DNA of 6,220 nucleotides from an uncultured Sphingobacteriia bacterium (GTDB taxonomy: Bacteria > Bacteroidota > Bacteroidia > Chitinophagales > Chitinophagaceae): contig CAMFKK010000155.1 of assembly GCA_945957225.1 (NCBI GenBank), positions 1 to 6,220 of the forward strand, given 5' to 3'. Shown here piece after piece: positions 1-5,984 of this stretch; the stretch's first letter is position 1; the number at the start of each line of letters is the position of its first letter. The notes beneath the pieces were generated by a model. That model was not told where the DNA came from and did no database searches. It worked only from the letters and a program-made list of their open reading frames with translations. Position numbers and translations under genes: made by a program.

Positions 1-24
1 AGTTACTACTAACCCTTTCCCAAT

Positions 25-52
25 AAGGCCATCCCAACGGATGGCTTTTTTT
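25..52 (+). terminator. Rho-independent terminator of an upstream gene
   Basis: A perfect 7-bp stem (GCCATCC at 28-34 with GGATGGC at 39-45) closes a CAAC tetraloop and is followed by seven T residues (46-52). A25, A26 and G27 can extend the stem into the T run. There is no U-tract in the opposite orientation, so it acts on + transcription entering from the left edge. The gene it serves is outside the window; a TAA at 10-12 could be that gene's stop codon, but too little sequence is visible to say so. Confidence 0.85.
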
Positions 53-151
53 AGAACATAACCCAAGGATAATGACTGAGTTATGCTAAACTTACCTAAT
101 TTTAATTAGCCTCTGATTGATTTTTTTCTTCACGTCAATCCAATAGTACTT

Positions 152-2551
152 ATGCGTTCCATCTTCAAAATTTATAGGCAGTTGTTGCTATTGCTGCTCA
201 TAGTTTTGTGTTTTTCTAGAGAAAGTTTGGCTTTTGATGGATCGGAACCTCTTGCAAAACAGGGGGTGATTGACCTTAGAAATATTGATCTTAACCAAGA
301 AACCATCAAACTTAGGGGAGATTGGGAATTCTACTGGAAACAATTATTAACCCCAGAAAGTCAATTTGGAACGGCCGCTTATGCCGATTTTCCAAAACTC
401 TGGAATAATACTTTTTTAAACAACCAGCCACTACCTGCTCAGGGCTATGCTACTTATAGGGTCTTGGTACTCCTGCCCCATGGACCCAAAAACCTAGCCC
501 TATACATTCCCGATGTCTATACCTCTTTTCTCTTATTTGCCAACGGGAAACCACTGGTCAATAATGGACAACCTGGAACATCCAAGGAAACAACAACCCC
601 AAAATGGATTCCAAGCACTGTAGCCATTGAAGTAAAGGGTGATAGTTTGGACCTGATTTTACAAGTTGCCAATTTTCAACATAGCAAGGGAGGTCCTTAT
701 AAAGACATACAGATTGGAAACCGAGACATCTTAATCAACCAGGACAAAAAAGAAGGCGCTTATGACCTTTTGTTAACTGGCTGTTTGTTTATGGGTGGGC
801 TCTTCTTCTTTGGCCTTTTTCTCTTTGGAAGACATGACAAAGTAATCCTCTATTTTTCACTGTTCTGCATTTCTTATAGTTATCGGATTATTGGAACAGG
901 CTTATATGAGTTGCATAGTATTTTCCCCAACCTGCCTTGGACCATGAACCTGCACTTGGAATATATTAGTCTGTTTTTGGCCGTAGGTTTCTTTGCCCTT
1001 TATACTTGGAAGCTCTATCCCAAGTACTTTCACAAGAATATCATGTGGTTGACCGTTGGTTGGAGCGCATTGTATATTTTGACCACTTTAGCTCTTCCAA
1101 CGGTGATTTTTACCCAGTTTATTAGTTATTTTCTAATATCAATGTTCTTTTTTCTATTTTATTTATACTATGTCTATTTCCAAGCAGCTAGAAATAAATT
1201 ACCAGGGTCTATCTATGCCCTCTGTAGTACCGCTGTGGGTATGGTCATGATTGCATTAATTGACCTAGAATATTTTGGCTTGGTAGACCCCCAAAAAGGG
1301 ATTTTGTTTCTGGGTTATGTGAGCTTTTTCTTTTTGCAATCCCTGATTCTATCCTACCGTTTTGCCCACCAACTCACTAAGGCAAAACTTGACGCCGAAC
1401 AAGGACTACAAGCCAAAAGTGAATTTCTCTCAACCATGAGTCATGAGATTCGGACCCCACTCAACTCGGTCATTGGCCTCAGCAATCTTTTGCTGCGCGA
1501 TGGTCCCCGGAAGGATCAGGAAGAATATTTGAAAGTGATGGTATTCTCTGCCAATAATCTTTTGTCCATTGTCAATAATATCTTGGACTATAATAAGATT
1601 GAAGCGGGTAAAATTCCTTTTGAGCAAATTGAAATGGACCTGGCCGATATGGCTAGGAATATTATCCAGAGTTTTCAGCAATATACCCTGGAGCAGCAAA
1701 ACAAAGTGCTTTTAGATATTGACCCCAGACTCAATTTCAAAGTCATGGGTGATCCCACACGGACCACCCAGATTCTCAGCAACCTGGTAAACAACGCCAT
1801 CAAGTTCACCAAAAAAGGAACCATTACCCTTTCTTTAAAACTGGTGGAACAAAAAGAAGCAGCTGCTTTTATCAGATTCAAGGTCTCCGATACGGGCATC
1901 GGCATAGCCAAAGACAAACAAAGACTGATTTTTGAAAGGTTTACCCAGGCTGATTCCTCTACTTCCAGGGGCTATGGAGGAACCGGTTTGGGTCTTGCCA
2001 TCTCCAAAAAGCTTTTGGAAATGCAGGGCTCGGAACTGCATCTGGAGAGTGAAGAGGGTAAGGGTTCCAGCTTCTTCTTTGTACAAAAATTCTTGTTGAG
2101 CAAATCGGCCAAAACCAATCAAGCCCTATTTACGGAACTGCCACCAGAAGAATCTCAACCGCTGAAGGGTATCCCTATTTTGCTGGTAGAAGACAATGAA
2201 GTGAATATTTTGGTGGCTCAAACCTTTCTGGAAAGATGGGGTGCCAGCATTGACGTGGCCATGAATGGTCAAGAAGCTTTGGACAAATTAGACCTCCAAA
2301 AACACAAATTGATCCTGATGGACATGCATATGCCCGTCATGGATGGCTATACTGCCACAGGAATTTTGAGAACCAAAAACATCAAGATTCCCATTATTGC
2401 GCTAACGGCTAGCCTTCCCAAGGAAGTAGAAGAAAGGATTCATTCCATAGGTATGGATGATATTGTGGTCAAACCTTTCTTGCCCGAAGAGTTGTTCAAA
2501 AAAGTATTACACTATACGGGTCTGTATCGCTCCTCTGATTTAGAGCGCTAA
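152..2551 (+). CDS. 7TMR-DISM hybrid sensor histidine kinase/response regulator
   Basis: Inner-membrane two-component hybrid kinase of 799 residues. Residues 1-27 form a signal peptide (a run of Leu, then S-L-A before F28). Residues 28-200 are a predicted periplasmic domain; its opening (GDWEFYW, 56-62) and the segment around 100-140 resemble the jelly-roll, sugar-binding-like ectodomain of 7TMR-DISM receptors. Seven hydrophobic segments follow at about 203-226, 231-250, 268-288, 296-316, 319-343, 353-375 and 383-402. The HisKA domain (about 421-487) has SHEIRTP with phospho-acceptor His431. The ATPase domain (about 533-648) shows the N box (N544, N548), G1 (D580-T-G-I-G584), F box (F594, F597) and G2 (G607 to G614). 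The C-terminal receiver (about 673-789) has acidic pair E680/D681, phospho-acceptor D724, T752 and K774. All catalytic motifs are intact. There is no HPt or DNA-binding output domain, and no partner regulator in the window, so the downstream target is unknown. The ATG at 152 places the signal peptide correctly; no Shine-Dalgarno precedes it. The ligand cannot be deduced. Confidence 0.95.
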   Translation: MRSIFKIYRQLLLLLLIVLCFSRESLAFDGSEPLAKQGVIDLRNIDLNQETIKLRGDWEFYWKQLLTPESQFGTAAYADFPKLWNNTFLNNQPLPAQGYATYRVLVLLPHGPKNLALYIPDVYTSFLLFANGKPLVNNGQPGTSKETTTPKWIPSTVAIEVKGDSLDLILQVANFQHSKGGPYKDIQIGNRDILINQDKKEGAYDLLLTGCLFMGGLFFFGLFLFGRHDKVILYFSLFCISYSYRIIGTGLYELHSIFPNLPWTMNLHLEYISLFLAVGFFALYTWKLYPKYFHKNIMWLTVGWSALYILTTLALPTVIFTQFISYFLISMFFFLFYLYYVYFQAARNKLPGSIYALCSTAVGMVMIALIDLEYFGLVDPQKGILFLGYVSFFFLQSLILSYRFAHQLTKAKLDAEQGLQAKSEFLSTMSHEIRTPLNSVIGLSNLLLRDGPRKDQEEYLKVMVFSANNLLSIVNNILDYNKIEAGKIPFEQIEMDLADMARNIIQSFQQYTLEQQNKVLLDIDPRLNFKVMGDPTRTTQILSNLVNNAIKFTKKGTITLSLKLVEQKEAAAFIRFKVSDTGIGIAKDKQRLIFERFTQADSSTSRGYGGTGLGLAISKKLLEMQGSELHLESEEGKGSSFFFVQKFLLSKSAKTNQALFTELPPEESQPLKGIPILLVEDNEVNILVAQTFLERWGASIDVAMNGQEALDKLDLQKHKLILMDMHMPVMDGYTATGILRTKNIKIPIIALTASLPKEVEERIHSIGMDDIVVKPFLPEELFKKVLHYTGLYRSSDLER

Positions 2552-2611
2552 TTGGCTGCGCCGATTTCTTTAAAGTGTATGGTCTCAAAAAAGGTCTGGC
2601 AAGTGTTAGGC

Positions 2612-3103
2612 CTATTTATGAATTTCTTCGAACCCACCAGTCTGTTTGTTTTTGCGCACATTGTTCCAATGAAAATATCGGCCATTCATGGCCACATAGA
2701 CCCCATGGGGTAGGGCTTGTACAAAGGCCAAAGCCGATCCAAGATTGAAAAGTCCGTCTGAACTACCAAATTTATAGGGGATCATGGCGCCGGTAAGTAC
2801 AATGGTTTTGTCCTTATTTTCTGCGGCCAGCACCGCTGCTGTCTCTGCCATGGTATCCGTTCCGTGGGTAATGACAATCATGGACTCCTCCGCCGATTGG
2901 CACTGACGGGAGATCAGCTCCCGATCATCCTGGGTCATTTCTAAACTATCAATCATCATCAGGGTCCTAATATCTACGTCTACTCTGCACCTACCCAGTT
3001 TCAAGAGTTCCTGAATATGGGTGTCTTTAAAATAGAGCTGCCCATTGAGTTCATTGTATTCCTTGTCAAAGGTTCCACCGGTGATAAAAATACGTATGGC
3101 CAT
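2612..3103 (-). CDS. Stand-alone asparaginase N-terminal-domain protein
   Basis: A 163-residue protein matching only the N-terminal domain of type I/II L-asparaginases (usually about 320-350 residues in two domains). The visible active-site set is complete for that domain: the nucleophile-loop motif TGGTFD (T8-D13, with T11 as candidate nucleophile), the substrate-binding DSLEM (S53), the second signature THGTDTM (T79-M85, with the T82/D83 pair), the TGAMIPY strand (104-110), and a Lys (K151 or K153) where asparaginases have their catalytic Lys. The C-terminal domain is absent, and only 60 bp separate the TAG stop from the kinase gene, so no degraded remnant can be hidden there. Such short proteins are a recurring family in databases, usually annotated 'asparaginase domain-containing protein', so this is probably a real single-domain protein rather than a broken gene. 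It probably acts on an amide, but activity on asparagine is not established. The start is the ATG at 3103: extension to 3145 would need TTG and adds 14 residues upstream of the family's usual beginning. Cytoplasmic; no signal peptide. Confidence 0.88.
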   Translation of the reverse strand: MAIRIFITGGTFDKEYNELNGQLYFKDTHIQELLKLGRCRVDVDIRTLMMIDSLEMTQDDRELISRQCQSAEESMIVITHGTDTMAETAAVLAAENKDKTIVLTGAMIPYKFGSSDGLFNLGSALAFVQALPHGVYVAMNGRYFHWNNVRKNKQTGGFEEIHK

Positions 3104-3120
3104 AGCAGAAGATTGAGACA

Positions 3121-3128
3121 CGAAAGTA
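3121..3128 (-). promoter_or_regulatory. Weak candidate -7 element for the asparaginase-like gene
   Basis: Read on the - strand this is TACTTTCG, matching the Bacteroidota -7 consensus TAnnTTTG at every fixed position except one. It lies 17 bp upstream of the ATG at 3103, giving a very short leader. The nearest upstream TTG is only 14 bp away, shorter than the usual spacing of about 19, so the call is tentative. Confidence 0.2.
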
Positions 3129-3213
3129 CAGAAATTAAATACCAAGAAATCCCTTGAGTTATGAATGAAATCTATTTTAGATTATATTTAAAGTTCCAAC
3201 GATTATCCTAAAC

Positions 3214-3221
3214 TAGATTTG
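3214..3221 (+). promoter_or_regulatory. TAnnTTTG -7 element abutting the hydrolase start
   Basis: TAGATTTG is an exact match to the Bacteroidota -7 consensus TAnnTTTG and ends only three bases before the ATG at 3225. Initiation at the usual distance would fall on or next to the A of that ATG and give a leaderless mRNA. No clear -33 TTG lies about 19 bp upstream. A second near match, TATATTTA at 3183-3190, would give a conventional leader of roughly 30 bases, and I cannot choose between the two from sequence alone. Confidence 0.3.
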
Positions 3222-3224
3222 ATC

Positions 3225-4412
3225 ATGCGCCTTTCAGTTCTATTTTTGATCTGTTTTTTATCCGCCTGTGCGGTAAAAACCAGACAGGTATTACAGATTC
3301 CTAGAAAGGATGAATCAGGTGTAATCAAACTCTATTTTGACCGAGAGGGAGCGTTATACCCACCTGATTTAAGGATCAATCCTTACTATTTTTACTTAGA
3401 GCATTTGCACAAACGCAAACTGGCCAGATATAGCAATCCGGAATATGCTACCCTTGAAACCGCTTTAACCAAATACGATTCACTTTCCGTTCTGGCCATT
3501 AGAGAGGAATATAAATTGCGGGACAAAGACAGCATGCGCTTGTTTTTGCGGATGCAAGACGTGGTGCGTAAAAATATTGTGGGTGATATAGAAAGAAACC
3601 TGAACCAGAACAGCACCAGAGACCTAGTGCTTTTTATTCATGGATTTAATGACCCCACACCCGATGCCTTTTATTATTCCCTTCGCAAGAATATTGAAGC
3701 GCATTTACCATCCAAACCCGTTTTTGTAGAAGTCTATTGGGACGGGCTTACTGCTTTGGGAGACAATCCGGTCTTTACCAATATCTGGAGTTATGCGCAA
3801 AGTAATTCTGCCAAAGTGGGTTTAGGGCTACGAAATATCTTGAACAAACTCAATACCAATACCCGGCTCACCATTGTAACCCATAGTCTGGGCGCATCGG
3901 TGGCAACCCATGCTTTGTTCAATCCAGGCAAATGGCCCGAGCGTTTTCAGGAGGAATTGGAAAGACAATACCATTCAGAAAATATTGCCACACCCAAACA
4001 AAAAGATATTCGGATTGGGATGCTGGCTCCCGCCATTCAGGGTATCAAGGTTTTTGACCATATTGACTATACCATACCTGAAAATACGGCACCAACTATT
4101 ACCCGAGTGATCATAGGCTATAACCATTTTGATTATGCAGTAACCAAGGGTGGCTTGTTTGCCAGTTATTTTGGCTCCACTGCATTAGGTGCCGATGACA
4201 AAGGAGAAGTGGCCAAGACCATTGCAGCTATTAAGGAAATCAATCCCAAGATTAAAACGGTGGGTGTAGATTTTTCCCTGACCAAAAAGATTGACAGTTT
4301 GAACACAAAAAAACTGCAACGCAAATCTCCTTATAAACAAAGGGAACATGGATTGCAGTTCTATCAGCAGAATGAGCATTTTGCCGATTTTTTATCGGCG
4401 CTCTTTGATTAA
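3225..4412 (+). CDS. Lipoprotein alpha/beta hydrolase (DUF900-like serine hydrolase)
   Basis: A 395-residue predicted lipoprotein: a short hydrophobic signal ends in the lipobox LSAC with Cys15 as the lipidated residue. Residues 16 to about 130 are a charged region I do not recognise. An alpha/beta hydrolase core follows, with a strand and oxyanion-type motif LFIHGFN (136-142), the nucleophile elbow THSLGAS (219-225, Ser221), a candidate acid Asp303 in NHFDYA, and a candidate His375 in REHGLQFY. The order and spacing resemble the DUF900 family of uncharacterised serine hydrolases. The substrate is unknown; an esterase or lipase acting in the periplasm or on the outer membrane is plausible. 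The residues after Cys15 (AVKTRQ) are not acidic, so they do not match the known Bacteroidetes surface-export signal, which weakly favours the periplasmic face. The start at ATG 3225 is preferred to TTG 3219, two codons upstream. The 3' end overlaps the kdnB stop by 4 bp. Confidence 0.85.
   Translation: MRLSVLFLICFLSACAVKTRQVLQIPRKDESGVIKLYFDREGALYPPDLRINPYYFYLEHLHKRKLARYSNPEYATLETALTKYDSLSVLAIREEYKLRDKDSMRLFLRMQDVVRKNIVGDIERNLNQNSTRDLVLFIHGFNDPTPDAFYYSLRKNIEAHLPSKPVFVEVYWDGLTALGDNPVFTNIWSYAQSNSAKVGLGLRNILNKLNTNTRLTIVTHSLGASVATHALFNPGKWPERFQEELERQYHSENIATPKQKDIRIGMLAPAIQGIKVFDHIDYTIPENTAPTITRVIIGYNHFDYAVTKGGLFASYFGSTALGADDKGEVAKTIAAIKEINPKIKTVGVDFSLTKKIDSLNTKKLQRKSPYKQREHGLQFYQQNEHFADFLSALFD
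4383..4399. terminator. Hairpin at the hydrolase/kdnB convergence, possible terminator
   Basis: A perfect 6-bp inverted repeat, GCCGAT (4383-4388) and ATCGGC (4394-4399), encloses five T residues. It lies within the last codons of the hydrolase gene, 10 bases before its stop, and about 10 bases downstream of the kdnB stop on the other strand. Neither orientation has a proper U-tract after the stem, so it is not a standard intrinsic terminator. It is the only hairpin I found at this gene junction. Confidence 0.3.
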
Positions 4413-5485
4413 AGTTTATCGTACAAAGCCCTAAGCTTTTCGCGGGTCATGATTTTTTCCCAGTCTTTTCCAAGCGCATTTTCCCAAAGTGGTTTCATAC
4501 CCAAAGACACATTCATCATCTTTTCAAAATCATCCTCACTCAGGTTTTTACAAATCCCTTGTGGAATTTCTATTTGGTTCTTCTCCACCATGTATTTGAA
4601 TTCCTTTACACCGGCGGGATAGTATTCTTCTAAATGATTCATCACAATACAGTTACCCACCCCGTGTTTGGTACCCAATAAATAACTCAGACCATAACTC
4701 ACGGCATGGGCCACACCCACCTGAGAATAAGCAATACTCATACCTCCAGCATAAGAAGCCATCATCAGTTGGTCATCTGACTCCTCATCCCAATGGTCTT
4801 TTTCTACATAAATTTTCTGGCAAAGTTGCAAGGCTTTCTCGCCATAACTCTTGCTAAATTCATTTAAGAATGTGCCTTCCAAACTTTCAATACAGTGAAT
4901 ATAGCAGTCCATACCCGTGTAGAAACGTTGGTTGGCTGGAGCTCCCTTGGTTAATTCTGGGTCTAATACAATTTGATCAAAAGGGGTAAAGTCTGAGTTC
5001 ATCCCCAATTTTCTTACTGGTCCAGTTAACACGGTTGTGCGGCTAACCTCAGCACCCGTTCCACTTAAAGTGGGAATCCCTACTTTATATACCCCCGGAA
5101 ACTTAACCAGGTCCCAACCTTGGTAATCGGCAGAAGAACCGGGGTTGGTCATCATCAAAGAAACGGCTTTGGCTAGGTCCATGGCGGATCCTCCACCAAT
5201 ACCAATGACCCCACTAATGGTACCAAATTCATCTTTTAATCCCTGCGCCAATTTGTCTACCTGGGTAGTCTTGGGCTCATAGGTAACGTCTACAAATATG
5301 ATCTTGTCCTTGCCCCTTAATGGAACCCTACTAGCCAGAGGTTTGCCTTCAAAAAAATGGTCCACCAAAAATATCATTGGAGCATCACCCTTGCGTTGGG
5401 GCGCTAAAATTTCATCCAATTGGTTAAAGCTACCACGGCCATAAACCACATAACTCACCATCTTAAAATTCCTGAAGCTTGACAT
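4409..5485 (-). CDS. kdnB: Kdo 8-oxidase, iron-dependent alcohol dehydrogenase family (KdnB)
   Basis: A 358-residue iron-type alcohol dehydrogenase closely resembling Shewanella KdnB as I recall it, including near-identical blocks around the metal site (FYTGMDCYIHC, 188-198, then ESLEGTFLNEFSK) and the start (MSSFRNFK). KdnB oxidises C8 of 3-deoxy-D-manno-octulosonate (Kdo); the PLP enzyme KdnA then aminates the product to 8-amino-Kdo (Kdo8N), which KdsB activates for lipopolysaccharide assembly. The nucleotide-binding motif GIGGGS (95-100) and PTLSGTGAE (138-146) are present, and the metal ligands are all in place: Asp193, His197, His260 and His274. The length is normal and the protein is cytoplasmic. 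The start is the ATG at 5485; the longer frame from 5515 begins with TTG and adds ten residues lacking family similarity. No kdnA or kdsB is adjacent: the left neighbour is a convergent hydrolase and the right neighbour is divergent. The assignment rests on recalled similarity, but the alcohol dehydrogenase family itself is certain. Confidence 0.88.
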   Translation of the reverse strand: MSSFRNFKMVSYVVYGRGSFNQLDEILAPQRKGDAPMIFLVDHFFEGKPLASRVPLRGKDKIIFVDVTYEPKTTQVDKLAQGLKDEFGTISGVIGIGGGSAMDLAKAVSLMMTNPGSSADYQGWDLVKFPGVYKVGIPTLSGTGAEVSRTTVLTGPVRKLGMNSDFTPFDQIVLDPELTKGAPANQRFYTGMDCYIHCIESLEGTFLNEFSKSYGEKALQLCQKIYVEKDHWDEESDDQLMMASYAGGMSIAYSQVGVAHAVSYGLSYLLGTKHGVGNCIVMNHLEEYYPAGVKEFKYMVEKNQIEIPQGICKNLSEDDFEKMMNVSLGMKPLWENALGKDWEKIMTREKLRALYDKL

Positions 5486-5512
5486 AGTGCTTGCTTTTCT
5501 TGAATAAGGGTT

Positions 5513-5520
5513 CAAAGATA
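5513..5520 (-). promoter_or_regulatory. TAnnTTTG -7 element upstream of kdnB
   Basis: On the - strand this reads TATCTTTG, an exact match to the Bacteroidota -7 consensus. It ends 27 bases upstream of the kdnB ATG at 5485, giving a leader of roughly 20 bases. It also supports that start over the TTG at 5515, whose codon lies inside this element. I see no good TTG at the -33 position. Confidence 0.4.
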
Positions 5521-5585
5521 CAACTTAGGTGCATTCGGGATTATTTATGCCATTGACCCTTTTTTTATCTTTTAAACTAAAAAAC

Positions 5586-5614
5586 TTGTTCTAGAAATAG
5601 GGTTCCCTATTTTG
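5586..5614 (+). promoter_or_regulatory. Candidate promoter of the SnoaL-like gene
   Basis: TTG at 5586-5588 (-33 type) is followed after 19 bases by TATTTTG at 5608-5614, one base short of the consensus TAnnTTTG. Initiation would give a leader of about 15 bases before the ATG at 5634. A T/A-rich tract (5560-5585) lies directly upstream of the TTG. The inverted repeat at 5595-5612 fills the spacer and covers most of the -7 element. Confidence 0.4.
5595..5612. repeat. Perfect 8-bp inverted repeat, candidate operator
   Basis: AAATAGGG (5595-5602) and CCCTATTT (5605-5612) are exact reverse complements separated by TT. The size and symmetry fit a site for a dimeric transcription factor. The repeat sits between, and partly over, the candidate -33 and -7 elements of the SnoaL-like gene, a position suited to repression. 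As RNA it could form a 7-bp hairpin with a GTTC loop, but both flanking genes are transcribed away from this gap, so a terminator has no obvious job here. Confidence 0.5.
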
Positions 5615-5633
5615 TTGTTTTAATTTAGTCAAA

Positions 5634-5984
5634 ATGAATTCTCCAAAGCAAATTGTAACTATTTGGGTTGATGCATTTAACCGCGCAGATCTTGATGCAC
5701 TTGCTTCACTCTATGCAGTTGATGCTGTCAATCACCAACAACCCAATGAAAAGGTTTGTGGTAGAGAAGCCATCAAAAATATGTTTCGCGCAGAATTTGC
5801 AGCTGCACCATTTATGCATTGCATACCCATTCAAATGATTGAAGAGGGAAATTGGTGTGTATTGGAATGGAGAGACCCCAAAGGATTTCCTGGATGTGGA
5901 TTTTTTGAGGTCATCAATGGATTAATCACCACACAAAGAGGGTATTGGGATAAGCAAAGTTTTGAGAAATTATATTCTTTTTAG
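5634..5984 (+). CDS. SnoaL/NTF2-like fold protein
   Basis: A 116-residue cytoplasmic protein of the nuclear transport factor 2-like superfamily, SnoaL-type branch. The family pattern is visible: an N-terminal helix with WVDAFNRADLDAL (11-23), LYAVDAVNHQ (26-35, Asp30 and His34), GREAIKNMF (43-51), then the beta-sheet half with LEWRDP (77-82), GCGFFEV (87-93) and the closing RGYWDK (102-107). The fold is a cone-shaped alpha+beta barrel with a pocket, found in polyketide cyclases, isomerases, hydratases and many binding proteins, so function cannot be assigned. Close relatives of about this length are common in bacteria, and this one is full length or only a few residues short at the C-terminus. 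The ATG at 5634 begins where the family does; no Shine-Dalgarno is present. It diverges from kdnB across 148 bp and its stop overlaps that of the GH32 gene. Confidence 0.88.
   Translation: MNSPKQIVTIWVDAFNRADLDALASLYAVDAVNHQQPNEKVCGREAIKNMFRAEFAAAPFMHCIPIQMIEEGNWCVLEWRDPKGFPGCGFFEVINGLITTQRGYWDKQSFEKLYSF

Noticed and set aside
97..104. TAATTTTA as the kinase promoter -7 box
   Set aside because: The final G of TAnnTTTG is missing and there is no TTG at -33 spacing; AT-rich DNA gives such matches often.
1430..2122. Three open frames on the - strand inside the kinase gene
   Set aside because: They are antisense shadows of the conserved HisKA and ATPase regions, with no recognisable domain or start signal.
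2552..2611. Terminator between the kinase and asparaginase-like genes
   Set aside because: Only 3-bp GGC/GCC stems are available. The T6 tract on the - strand (2587-2592) is not preceded by a stable hairpin.
2612..3103. Asparaginase pseudogene truncated by mutation
   Set aside because: The frame is open, active-site motifs are intact, the stop is clean and the 60 bp downstream holds no C-terminal-domain remnant; short proteins of this kind are a recurring family.
3104..3145. Longer N-terminus for the asparaginase-like protein beginning at 3145
   Set aside because: The codon at 3145 is TTG, the extra 14 residues have no family similarity, and the internal ATG at 3103 begins exactly where asparaginase domains begin.
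3910..4110. A 66-codon + frame inside the hydrolase gene
   Set aside because: It is out of frame with the hydrolase core and has low-complexity content and no family match.
5486..5515. Longer N-terminus for KdnB beginning at 5515
   Set aside because: The codon is TTG and lies within a good TAnnTTTG promoter element; the ATG at 5485 matches the usual KdnB start.
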